NCBI GenBank assembly: GCA_945952175.1 | Contig: CAMFHW010000007.1 | Span: 1 to 21,822, forward strand | From: an uncultured Phenylobacterium sp. | GTDB lineage: Bacteria; Pseudomonadota; Alphaproteobacteria; Caulobacterales; Caulobacteraceae | DNA: 21,822 nt | Direction of reading: 5' to 3' | In this document: positions 1 through 7,125 of the stretch, one piece after another | Layout: the number at the start of each line of letters is the position of its first letter | Numbering within the stretch: position 1 is the stretch's first letter | Program-made: the position numbers and the translations under genes | The notes under the pieces: generated by a model | The model's input: only the letters and a program-made list of their open reading frames with translations | Told to the model about the DNA's origin: nothing | Databases searched by the model: none

Positions 1-357
1 GGCCTGGACCTGGGCCTGGGACTCGCGGGTGTAGAGCACGGTGTCGTAGTTGATGCGGTCGGTCGCGCCGAGCTTGGTGCGGTCGATGGCCTTGAGGCGG
101 CGGATCTGGTCGGCGTTCAGCGCCTTGGCCGCCGCCCTGCCCTTGTCGCTCTCGTCGCTGAGCCGGCCGCGCAGGTCGGCGTTGGCGCCCTTGTCGAGCC
201 CGAGCTGGGTGGCGCTCTCCGGACGCTGCCGCAGCCCCTCCAGGAACAGCTGGTCGAACAGCCGATCGAGCTCCGAGCCTTCGGCGGCCAGGGCCGGCAG
301 GGCCGAGGCGCCGGCGGCCGCGGCGGTGGTCACGAGCAGTTGGCGGCGGTTGAGCAT
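1..357 (-). CDS. DUF885 family protein, N-terminal part (runs off left edge)
   Basis: The reverse strand reads openly from an ATG at 357 to the window edge, giving 119 residues. The N-terminus MLNRRQLLVTTAAAAGASA looks like an export signal with a twin-arginine flavour (NRRQLL, then an Ala-rich hydrophobic stretch, likely cleavage near ALA-A at residues 22-25). After it comes a segment like the start of DUF885 proteins: helical ELDRLFDQLFLEGLRQRPES followed by ATQLGLD, where the family has a Pro-Glu-x-Ala-Thr-x-x-Gly motif. DUF885 proteins are mostly exported and resemble metallopeptidases with an HExxH site, but that part lies outside the window, so catalysis cannot be judged. The gene is divergent from the PEP-CTERM gene with 182 bp between start codons. 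The family call rests on the N-terminus only. Confidence 0.75.
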   Translation of the reverse strand, partial: MLNRRQLLVTTAAAAGASALPALAAEGSELDRLFDQLFLEGLRQRPESATQLGLDKGANADLRGRLSDESDKGRAAAKALNADQIRRLKAIDRTKLGATDRINYDTVLYTRESQAQVQA

Positions 358-539
358 CGGCGTCGAGATCCAGGCTTGGGTATGGGGGACAGCCTAGGTC
401 GGACGCGGATGTTTCGGCAGTGTTGCTGGCGGCGCGGCCTGGCATCGATGGCGCCGCCCTTGCTCCCGGGACGGTCAGAACACTTTTTCGTCCCAATTTG
501 ACCGCGCCAGCCGCTGGCCGGACAGCCAGGAACAACGCC

Positions 540-1145
540 ATGAAGACGCTTCTGACCGCCGCCGCGCTCATCGCCCTCACCGCCGCCGCCAGCTCGGCCA
601 ACGCCGCCGTGACGATCACCAACACGCCCGGTGACACGACCCCGCTGGGCTACACGCTGGTCGCGACCTTCGATGCGCCCCTGGCCGCCGGCTATTCCAT
701 GCCCGGCGCGGACATCCGCTCGACCAGCTCGGGCGACGCCGCCCGGCCGCCCGGCGATGCGACCAAGTTCCTGGCCGTGACCGGCGGTCATTCGGTGACC
801 CTGAGCAGCCTGCTCGGCTTCACCGCCTTCAGCTTCTACATGGGCTCGCCCGACAGCTATAACTGGCTGCAGATCGACGGTGGCCCGAAGATCTACGGCA
901 CCGCCCTCTATGGCACGCCGTCGCACGCGGCCGACGGCGACCAGAGCGTCGGCTTCACCGTGAACTACAATCTCGGCGGCGCCACCGCCCACAGCATCAC
1001 CTTCGGCTCGGACTCGAACTCGTTCGAGCTCGACAACATCGCCACCAAGGGCGCCGTGCCGGAGCCGGCCTCCTGGGCGATGATGATCGCGGGCTTTGGC
1101 CTGGCCGGCGCGACCCTGCGCCAGCGTCGCCGCGCCTTCGCCTGA
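540..1145 (+). CDS. Exported PEPxxWA-CTERM domain protein
   Basis: A 201-residue secreted protein. An AGGA about 8 nt upstream supports the ATG at 540 over the longer frame opening at 420. Residues 1 to about 22 form a signal peptide (MKTLL, hydrophobic core, cleavage near SANA-AV). The middle is rich in Ser, Thr, Gly and Asp, as in beta-sandwich surface proteins, and resembles no enzyme I know. The last 30 residues are a sorting tail: VPEPASWAMM, a hydrophobic helix, then RQRRRAF. In this family the tail is recognised by an exosortase, which moves the protein to the cell surface or exopolysaccharide matrix. No exosortase gene is in the window. It is transcribed alone and is followed by a good terminator. 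Its specific role is unknown. Confidence 0.88.
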   Translation: MKTLLTAAALIALTAAASSANAAVTITNTPGDTTPLGYTLVATFDAPLAAGYSMPGADIRSTSSGDAARPPGDATKFLAVTGGHSVTLSSLLGFTAFSFYMGSPDSYNWLQIDGGPKIYGTALYGTPSHAADGDQSVGFTVNYNLGGATAHSITFGSDSNSFELDNIATKGAVPEPASWAMMIAGFGLAGATLRQRRRAFA

Positions 1146-1168
1146 GGCGAACCCGAGCCTGACATGGA

Positions 1169-1203
1169 AGAGCCGACGAGGTCGCCCTCGCCGGCTCTTT
1201 TTT
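1169..1203 (+). terminator. Intrinsic terminator of the PEP-CTERM gene
   Basis: A 13-bp stem (1169-1181 with 1186-1198, one A/C mismatch) closes a TCGC loop and is followed by six T from 1198 to 1203. It sits 24 nt after the stop at 1145. On the opposite strand only two T follow the stem, so it should terminate mainly rightward transcription, although it also lies just past the convergent TonB receptor gene. Confidence 0.85.
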
Positions 1204-1222
1204 CGTTCGCGGGCCGGGCTTC

Positions 1223-3499
1223 CTAGAAGTCCTTGCGCAGGGTCAGACCCCAGTAGCGGTCGTTGTCGCGCGGCACGAAGCGCACCACCCCGGCCACCGA
1301 GCCGTAGGCGACGTAGGGCGAGTAGTGCTCGTTCATGATGTTCTTGATCACGCCACGGATGGTCCAGCCGTTCTCGACCCCGATCAGGGCGATGCCGGCG
1401 TTCCAGATGCCATAGGCGCCCTGGACCGTGTCGGGGGTTTCCGACAGCGAATACTGGGTCTTGGACTTCCAGCTGTAGTCGGTGGAGACCGCGATATCCC
1501 AGGCGTCGGTCCAATGGGCCGTGTACTCCGCCTCGTAGTGGGTCTTCCACTTCGGCGCGAAGGGCAGCGGCTGGCCATTGATGTTGCAGCTCACCGGCGA
1601 GCCGGCCGGGCACAGGAAGTTGTCGACCTTGGCGTCGGTGCGCGCGAACGACGCGCCGAGCTTCAGGCCGTTGATCGGACGGGCGGTGAAGTCGCCCTCG
1701 ACGCCCTTGGTGGAAACGGCGCCGGCGTTGATCAGGCGGGTGACAAAGGCCGGCGGCGTGCCGGCGACGTCGGTGAAGTTGGCCTGGTAGTTCTCGTACT
1801 TGGTGTCGAAGATCGACAGCGCGCCCTGCAGCTTGCCCTCGAACAGGCTGCCCTTGACGCCGGCCTCGTAGGAGGTCGAGGTCTCCGGCTTCAGCGCGAT
1901 CTCGTCGATCGCCTGCATGTTGAAGAAGGCGTTATAGGCCGGGCCCTTATAGCCGCGCGAGACGGTGGCGTAGAACATCTGGTGGTCGGTGATGTCGTAC
2001 TGGACGCCGACCCGGCCGCTCCAGCCGTCCTTCTCCAGCGAACCGGCGCTCTGGTGGAACGGGCGGATGCCGGTGAGCGCGACCGCCGTGGTGGCCGTGC
2101 GCACATGGTAGTAGCTGAGCTCGTCGCGGATGGCGCGGGCGCCCAGGATGCCGCGGAAGCGGTCGGTGAAGTTGAAGTTGCCCTCGCCGTAGACCGCGTA
2201 GTTCTTCGCGTCGATGCCGTAGTGGGCGATGCCGCTGTCGTGCAGGGTCGTGGCGCCGACCAGGCGGTAGGGGTCGGGCTGGTGGACGTCCTTGGTCTGG
2301 GGCGGGATGTGGTAGAGGGCGGGGGCGAGGTCGAGGGGCTGGCCCTTCGGCGAGGTGGCGCGGAATTCCTGGGTGCGCTGGAGCGAATCCACCACGCCGT
2401 CGTCGCGGACATCCGGGAAGGACGCGGTCAGCACCGGCAGGTTGTCGAAGTCCGGAACCTGGTGGTTCTTCCAGAACCTGTAGCCGGAGATCGAGGTCAG
2501 GACATAGTCGCCGAGATTGTAGTCGAACTGCAGGACGGCGCCGCCGTTGCGATCCTTCACGGTCGAGCCGATCGAGGCGACCGCGGACTTGTTGTCCGCG
2601 CTGGCGGTGATGCCGTAGCCAGCCAGCAGCGCGACCAGGGCCGGGTTGCTGGTCACCGCATTGGTCGGATAGGCGACGCGGTCGGTGGCCGCGAAGACCC
2701 CGTTGGGCGCATCTTCCTTGCCGCCCACATAGTCGACGCCGAAGGTGACCTTCAGCTTGTCGTTGGGCGTGCCGACCAGCTTCACCCGGACGCCGGAATG
2801 GGCGTAGCCGTTGATGTCGCCGCCGTGGATGATGTCCTTGACGTTGCCGTCATAGTGCGCGCCGACGGCGCTGATCAGGCCGTTGAGCTTGCCCTCGACC
2901 AGGGGCCCGGAGACCGCCGCCTTGAAGCGGTACTCGCCACCCTCGTAGTACGAGGCGTCGCCGTAGCCGTGGAGAGTGTCCGTCGGGTCCTTGGACACGA
3001 TGTTGATCACGCCGGCCGAGGCGTTCTTGCCGAACAGGGTGCCCTGGGGCCCGCGCAGCACTTCGATGCGCTGGATGTCCACCAGGTCGAGGGTGGACTG
3101 ACCAGGGCGGCTCAGCACCACGCCGTCGAGGACCGTGGAGACCGAGGGCTCGACGCCCGGCGAGGTGGTGATCGTGCCGACCCCGCGGACGAACACGGTG
3201 CGGTCCTTGTTTGAGGCGCCGGTGCGGAAGTCGACCGTCGGCACCGCCTGCGACAGGCTCTCGAGATTGTTGAGGTTCTTGGCCGCCATCTGGTCGCCGC
3301 CGATGACGCTGAGCGCGATCGGCACGGTGTTGACGGTCTCCTCGCGGAAGCGGGCGGTGACGGTGACCTCGTCGACCGTCGTCGCTTCCGTCTCCGCCGC
3401 GAGGGCGGATCCGGCGCCGGCGAGCACGGCGGCGGAGGCCAGCAGCGCGCTCAGGCGGGTCCGGCTGCGGGTCGCGGTCGGGCCATGTTGATTCAGCAT
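1223..3499 (-). CDS. TonB-dependent outer-membrane receptor
   Basis: A 758-residue outer-membrane transporter that imports a substrate with energy from TonB/ExbBD. The ATG at 3499 has AAGGGGA upstream. Residues 1-34 are a signal peptide (RSRTRL, hydrophobic core, cleavage near ALA-AE). DEVTVTA at 43-49 is the TonB box. The plug domain follows, with the usual VFVRGVG and the run RIEVLRGPQGTLFGKNASAG ahead of INIVSKDP. The rest is a 22-strand beta barrel ending in the C-terminal aromatic residue of LRKDF. Substrate cannot be read from the sequence. The neighbours (MFS permease, Gfo/Idh enzyme, aldo/keto reductase, SsuD-like monooxygenase) suggest a sugar or sulfonated sugar rather than iron. 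No N-terminal anti-sigma signalling domain is present. It is the last gene of the leftward arm and may also have its own promoter in the 220-bp gap behind the MFS gene. Confidence 0.93.
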   Translation of the reverse strand: MLNQHGPTATRSRTRLSALLASAAVLAGAGSALAAETEATTVDEVTVTARFREETVNTVPIALSVIGGDQMAAKNLNNLESLSQAVPTVDFRTGASNKDRTVFVRGVGTITTSPGVEPSVSTVLDGVVLSRPGQSTLDLVDIQRIEVLRGPQGTLFGKNASAGVINIVSKDPTDTLHGYGDASYYEGGEYRFKAAVSGPLVEGKLNGLISAVGAHYDGNVKDIIHGGDINGYAHSGVRVKLVGTPNDKLKVTFGVDYVGGKEDAPNGVFAATDRVAYPTNAVTSNPALVALLAGYGITASADNKSAVASIGSTVKDRNGGAVLQFDYNLGDYVLTSISGYRFWKNHQVPDFDNLPVLTASFPDVRDDGVVDSLQRTQEFRATSPKGQPLDLAPALYHIPPQTKDVHQPDPYRLVGATTLHDSGIAHYGIDAKNYAVYGEGNFNFTDRFRGILGARAIRDELSYYHVRTATTAVALTGIRPFHQSAGSLEKDGWSGRVGVQYDITDHQMFYATVSRGYKGPAYNAFFNMQAIDEIALKPETSTSYEAGVKGSLFEGKLQGALSIFDTKYENYQANFTDVAGTPPAFVTRLINAGAVSTKGVEGDFTARPINGLKLGASFARTDAKVDNFLCPAGSPVSCNINGQPLPFAPKWKTHYEAEYTAHWTDAWDIAVSTDYSWKSKTQYSLSETPDTVQGAYGIWNAGIALIGVENGWTIRGVIKNIMNEHYSPYVAYGSVAGVVRFVPRDNDRYWGLTLRKDF

Positions 3500-3545
3500 T
3501 GTTATCCCCTTCGAACTCGGCTGTTCCGCCGATCGGGAGGGCGGT

Positions 3546-3570
3546 TATTCCCATTCGATCGGTAGGAATA
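3546..3570. promoter_or_regulatory. Inverted repeat upstream of the TonB receptor gene, possible operator
   Basis: TATTCC at 3546-3551 and GGAATA at 3565-3570 form 6-bp arms around a 13-bp spacer that contains CGATCG. The element lies 47-71 bp upstream of the receptor start. It could bind a dimeric regulator. No regulator gene lies next to it, and the arms are short enough to arise by chance. Confidence 0.25.
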
Positions 3571-3680
3571 GGGAGTATTTCTTTCGGCCTATGGCCTTTT
3601 TCTGATTGGGCCCGGCGTGCTGACGCCGCGTTCCCCCCTGATGAGACGACCTCGGCGGCGCAAGCCGCTGAGTCCTGACC

Positions 3681-3709
3681 ATCTAGCCCTGAGTGGTCCG
3701 ATCTCGCAA
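3681..3709 (-). promoter_or_regulatory. Candidate promoter for the TonB receptor gene
   Basis: Read leftward, TTGCGA (3709-3704), a 17-nt spacer and CTAGAT (3686-3681) resemble a housekeeping promoter. The -10 context GGGCTAGATG also resembles the GCTANAWC form reported for Caulobacter. It starts just after the MFS stop codon and would give a leader of about 175 nt before the receptor ATG. This is a pattern match only. Confidence 0.3.
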
Positions 3710-3719
3710 TATCTTTGCT

Positions 3720-4997
3720 TTACGCCGTCTCGTCGACATCGTCCGGCGCGGCGACCAGGCGCGGCACCCACAGGTGCAGCCACAGGAGCCCCAGGAGATA
3801 GGAGACCGAGGCGATGGCGAGCAGCGGGCCGTAGCCCAGGCCGGCGGTGAGGATCTCGCCGGCCAGCAGGACGATGCCCATGCCGGCCAAGTTGCCGCAC
3901 AGGGCGCCGAAGCCTGTGACCGAGCCGACGCGGGCCTTTGGGATGATGTCGGCGATGGTCGAGAAGATGCTGACCGAGAATCCCTGGTGCCCGGCCAGCG
4001 TCACGCCCAGCACAGCCGCGGCCAGCCATAGATTGTGGGCGTAGAGCGCCAGCGGGACGATGGTGACCAGCAGGGCCGAGCCCAGCATGACCAACTTGCG
4101 CACGGTGTTGATGCCGAGGCCGCGGGCCAGCAGGCGCGCGGCGATCCAGCCGGCCGCGATCGAGCCGACCGCCGAGCCGACATAGGCCACCGCCAGCGGC
4201 GGGCCGAGCCCGGAGACCGGGATCTTGTAGACCCGGTGGAAGAAGTCCGGCGCCCAGAACAGCAGCAGCCACCAGACCTGGTCGGACAACACCTTGGCGC
4301 CGGCTATGCCCCACGTGCGGCGGTCGAGGAGCAGGACGCCGAGGCCTTCGAGCGTGCTGCGCTTGGGGCCGGCCTCGACATGCCGCGCGAAGGTCAGGCC
4401 TCGCGTGACGACGAGCCAGAGGACCACCCAGACGAAGCCGAGCGCGCCGACCAGGATGAAGGAGCCCCGCCAGCCCACGGCCACGGCCAGCAGCGGCAGG
4501 ACCAGCGGCGTGACGATCGCTCCGATCGAGGAGGCGCCGTTGGAGATCCCGAAGGCCAGGGAGCGCATGCGCGCCGAGAACACGCTGGCCAGCGTCTTGA
4601 CGAAGGACGGGGTGCCCATGGACTCGGTCGCGCCCAGGGCCGCGCGGGCGGCGGCGAACTGGCCCATGGTCATCGCCCAGCCGTGGGCCATGGCGGCCAG
4701 GCTCCAGGCGGCGACGCCGGCGGGGGTGGCCCACTTCACGCCCAGGCGGTCGACGATCCAGCCGGTGAACAGATAGGCTGCGGCGGCCGAGAGCTGGAAG
4801 AGCGAGCCCAGCCTTCCGTAGTCGGCGTCGGTCCAGTGCAGCTCCTGCTCGATCAGCGGCTTCAACACCGCGATCACCTGGCGGTCGACCAGGTTGAGGA
4901 TGCCGGCCAGGATGACGAGGCCGAGCAGCCACCACTTGCGCCGCTCGACGGCGTCGACAGTGGCGGCGGACGCCTGCGGCGCGCTGTCCTGGACCAT
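3720..4997 (-). CDS. MFS transporter, hexuronate/ExuT-like (anion:cation symporter family)
   Basis: A 425-residue inner-membrane permease with about 12 hydrophobic segments. The ATG at 4997 is preceded by GGGGGA at good spacing, and longer frames to the right lack family similarity. The first loop carries the MFS signature in the form DRLGVK at 83-88, preceded by LVDRQVIAVLKPLIEQEL and the segment DADYGRLGSLFQLSAAAAYL, as in hexuronate/glucarate permeases of the ACS family. Proteins of that family use proton symport to import acidic sugars. An anionic sugar substrate, including a sulfonated one, would fit the cluster. It lies between the Gfo/Idh gene (100 bp upstream) and the TonB receptor gene (220 bp downstream) on the same strand and would carry into the cytoplasm what the receptor brings into the periplasm. 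Exact substrate unknown. Confidence 0.88.
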   Translation of the reverse strand: MVQDSAPQASAATVDAVERRKWWLLGLVILAGILNLVDRQVIAVLKPLIEQELHWTDADYGRLGSLFQLSAAAAYLFTGWIVDRLGVKWATPAGVAAWSLAAMAHGWAMTMGQFAAARAALGATESMGTPSFVKTLASVFSARMRSLAFGISNGASSIGAIVTPLVLPLLAVAVGWRGSFILVGALGFVWVVLWLVVTRGLTFARHVEAGPKRSTLEGLGVLLLDRRTWGIAGAKVLSDQVWWLLLFWAPDFFHRVYKIPVSGLGPPLAVAYVGSAVGSIAAGWIAARLLARGLGINTVRKLVMLGSALLVTIVPLALYAHNLWLAAAVLGVTLAGHQGFSVSIFSTIADIIPKARVGSVTGFGALCGNLAGMGIVLLAGEILTAGLGYGPLLAIASVSYLLGLLWLHLWVPRLVAAPDDVDETA

Positions 4998-5051
4998 GGC
5001 TTCCCCCGATATCGCCCCTGGAACCCTAGCCCGGACCCTAGGGGCGCCCGC

Positions 5052-5073
5052 GCGGCTTTCCGCCGCAGTTTTT
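5052..5073 (+). terminator. Terminator-like hairpin facing against the leftward arm
   Basis: GCGGC at 5052-5056 and GCCGC at 5062-5066 enclose a TTTCC loop and are followed by AG and five T (5069-5073). It is an intrinsic-terminator shape for rightward transcription, but the genes on both sides run leftward. It may stop antisense transcription between the MFS and Gfo/Idh genes, or have no function. Confidence 0.35.
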
Positions 5074-5097
5074 CTCAGATCGTCCGGAGACGAACCG

Positions 5098-6174
5098 CTA
5101 GAGGCCGATCTCGGCCATGGTGACGACGCGCTTCTCGCGGGCGCTGAGCTCGGCGGCGGCGCCCATGGCCACGGCGCGCAGGCCGTCGTCGGCGGTGACC
5201 TGCACCGGCCCCCTGCCCCGCACCGCGTCGATGAAGGCGGCGATCTGGTAGTAGGTCGAGCCGTGGTGGGTGCCGGCCTCCAGGATGGTCGGGTCGACCG
5301 CCACGTGGGTGCGGACCGGCTGCTTGGGCGCGCGCAGCGGGACGCGCGGCGAATGGACGAGATCGCCGGAGGGGATGAAGGCCTCGAGCTTGGCCTTGTC
5401 GCCAACCGCGGTCAGGGCCTCCTGCTCCTCGGAGCCCTCGGCGAACATCGACAGGTCGAGCATGGCGCGCACGCCGTTGTCGAAGTCCACGACCGTGAAG
5501 CTGTTGTCGATGATGTCGGGCTTCTCGCCGCCGTAGCGTTCGTCCTGGTGGTTCACGTCCATGGCGCCCGAGCAGAAGACGCGGACCGGCTCGGCGCCGA
5601 CGATCAGGCGCATGAGGTCGAAGAAGTGGCAGCACTTCTCGACCATGGTCCCACCGGTGTTGCGGGAGAACCGGTTCCAGTCGCCGACCTTTTCCAGGAA
5701 CGGGAAGCGATGCTCGCGGATCGAAAGCTGCACGAGGCGGCCCACGTCGCCGTCCTTGATGCGCTGGATGAAGGCCTGGGCCGGCGGCATGAAGCGGTAC
5801 TCCATGCCGGTCCAGAACACCGACTTGTGGGAGGTCGCCTGCTCGGCCGCCCATTTGGCGTCGGGTACGGTGGTGCAGAGCGGCTTTTCGCAGAGGATAT
5901 GGACGCCGGCGGCGAACAGGGGCTCCAGCACCTTGCGATGGGTGTAGTTTGGTGAGACCACTAGCACCGCATCTGGTCTGGCCACTGAGAGCATCTCTCC
6001 GAGGCTCTCGAAGGTCGGGACATCGTGGCCGAGCTGGCGGACGCCCTTCTCGCGGCTGTCGGCCACCGGGTCGTGAAGCGCCACGATTTCGGCCTCCGGA
6101 TGGAGTTTCAGGTTGCGAATGTGCTCGCGACCCATCATTCCAACCCCTGTGAGGGCGAACCGCAGCTTGTCCAT
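5098..6174 (-). CDS. Gfo/Idh/MocA family NAD(P)-dependent oxidoreductase
   Basis: A 358-residue cytoplasmic enzyme. An N-terminal Rossmann domain starts at once (RFALTGVGMMGREH, glycine motif at residues 10-15), which is why the ATG at 6174 is preferred over far upstream starts, although its ribosome site (GGGAA close to the ATG) is weak. CEKPL at 95-99 is the family EKP motif with Lys97. The C-terminal substrate domain has GGTMVEKCCHFFDL at 174-187, placing His183 and Asp186 at the usual catalytic positions. Family members oxidise or reduce sugars and cyclitols. Some relatives (GH109, and the NAD-dependent sulfoquinovosidases of GH188) use the same fold and cofactor to cleave glycosides. Which of these applies cannot be decided here. 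It is the first gene of the leftward arm and is divergent from the aldo/keto reductase gene. Confidence 0.9.
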   Translation of the reverse strand: MDKLRFALTGVGMMGREHIRNLKLHPEAEIVALHDPVADSREKGVRQLGHDVPTFESLGEMLSVARPDAVLVVSPNYTHRKVLEPLFAAGVHILCEKPLCTTVPDAKWAAEQATSHKSVFWTGMEYRFMPPAQAFIQRIKDGDVGRLVQLSIREHRFPFLEKVGDWNRFSRNTGGTMVEKCCHFFDLMRLIVGAEPVRVFCSGAMDVNHQDERYGGEKPDIIDNSFTVVDFDNGVRAMLDLSMFAEGSEEQEALTAVGDKAKLEAFIPSGDLVHSPRVPLRAPKQPVRTHVAVDPTILEAGTHHGSTYYQIAAFIDAVRGRGPVQVTADDGLRAVAMGAAAELSAREKRVVTMAEIGL

Positions 6175-6180
6175 GTTCCC

Positions 6181-6192
6181 GATTCCCGATTC
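6181..6192. promoter_or_regulatory. Two GANTC sites in the divergent gap
   Basis: GATTC occurs at 6181-6185 and again at 6188-6192, inside a tandem CCGATTC repeat. GANTC is the target of the cell-cycle methylase CcrM in Caulobacterales. The pair lies in the 36-bp space between the divergent Gfo/Idh and aldo/keto reductase start codons. A regulatory role is inference. Confidence 0.4.
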
Positions 6193-6210
6193 CGCAGATG
6201 GAGCGCCAAT

Positions 6211-7125
6211 ATGGCCCTGACCGACCCCGGCGTCTCGCATAGTCGCCGTACGCTCGGCAAGAGTGGTCTGACCACCTCGCCGATCGCGTGGGGTATGTGG
6301 CGGTTCCGAGGCCAGGATGTAAAGGCCGCCCGAACCCTCGTGGAGACGGCGCTGGAGACCGGCATCGACCTGCTCGACACCGCCGACATCTACGGACCGG
6401 ACAATGGCGAGCCGTTCGGCGCGGCCGAGGCGCTGCTGGGCAAGGTGCTGGCCGAGGCCCCGTCCCTGCGTCGCCGCTTCGTGCTGGCGACCAAGGGCGG
6501 CATTGAGATGGGCACGCCCTACAATTCGAGCCCGGCCTATATCGCCTCGGCCGTCGACGCCTCGCTGAAGCGGATGGGCGTCGAGAAGATCGACCTGTGG
6601 CAGATCCACCGGCCGGACCACCTGGCCCATCCGGCGCGGATCGCCGAGGCCTTCGTGGCCCTGCGGGCGGCCGGCAAGGTCGTGGAGTTCGGGGTCTCGA
6701 ACCACACGCCCGCCCAGACGGCGGCGCTGCAGGCCTATCTCCCCTTCCCGCTCGTCTCGACCCAGCCGGAGTTCTCGCCGCTCTGCATCGAGCCCCTGTA
6801 CGACGGGGTGCTGGACCAGGCGCTGCAAATGGATCTGGTCACGCTCGCCTGGTCGCCCCTGGGCGGTGGACGCCTGCTCGCGCCGAAGGACGACCGGACC
6901 CGCGCCGTGGCCGAGGCGCTGGGCAAGGTCGCCGAGCGGGCCGGCGTGTCACTGAGCGCCGCGGCCTATGGCTGGATCCTGGCCCATCCGGCCAAGCCGA
7001 TCCCGATCGTCGGCTCGCAGACGCCGGAGCGCATCCGCGAGGCCGCCCAGGCGCTGACCTTCGAATTCACCCGTGCCGAATGGTACGCCGTCCTGACCGC
7101 CGCCCGTGGAGTTCCCCTGCCATGA
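6211..7125 (+). CDS. Aldo/keto reductase, YdhF-like
   Basis: A 304-residue cytoplasmic NADPH-type reductase with the (beta/alpha)8 fold. The ATG at 6211 has GGAG 7 nt upstream; the frame is open further left, but that part is antisense to the Gfo/Idh gene. The catalytic tetrad is complete: Asp56 and Tyr61 (in LLDTADIYG), Lys95 (LATKGG) and His133 (WQIHRPD). The HRPD block, GVSNHTPAQ and SPLGGGRL resemble the E. coli YdhF group. Its stop codon overlaps the start of the monooxygenase gene (ATGA), so the two are translationally coupled and probably act in one pathway. If the monooxygenase releases an aldehyde, such as 6-oxo-glucose from sulfoquinovose, an enzyme of this kind would reduce it, as SmoB does in the sulfo-SMO pathway. 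That role is inferred from the pairing. Confidence 0.9.
   Translation: MALTDPGVSHSRRTLGKSGLTTSPIAWGMWRFRGQDVKAARTLVETALETGIDLLDTADIYGPDNGEPFGAAEALLGKVLAEAPSLRRRFVLATKGGIEMGTPYNSSPAYIASAVDASLKRMGVEKIDLWQIHRPDHLAHPARIAEAFVALRAAGKVVEFGVSNHTPAQTAALQAYLPFPLVSTQPEFSPLCIEPLYDGVLDQALQMDLVTLAWSPLGGGRLLAPKDDRTRAVAEALGKVAERAGVSLSAAAYGWILAHPAKPIPIVGSQTPERIREAAQALTFEFTRAEWYAVLTAARGVPLP

Noticed and set aside
330..1613. 427-codon leftward ORF over the PEP-CTERM gene
   Set aside because: Covers the signal peptide and sorting tail of the real gene in antisense and ends inside the TonB receptor gene.
1325..3214. Long rightward ORF opposite the TonB receptor gene
   Set aside because: It is antisense to a receptor with full family motifs; its Val/Asp/Gly/Arg-rich translation is a typical high-GC shadow.
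3589..4935. Leftward 448-codon ORF over the MFS gene
   Set aside because: Arg/Gly/Pro-rich shadow of the MFS frame with no membrane segments.
6175..6828. Upstream extension of the Gfo/Idh protein to 576 residues
   Set aside because: The extra part is antisense to the aldo/keto reductase gene, and the Rossmann fold starts directly after the ATG at 6174.
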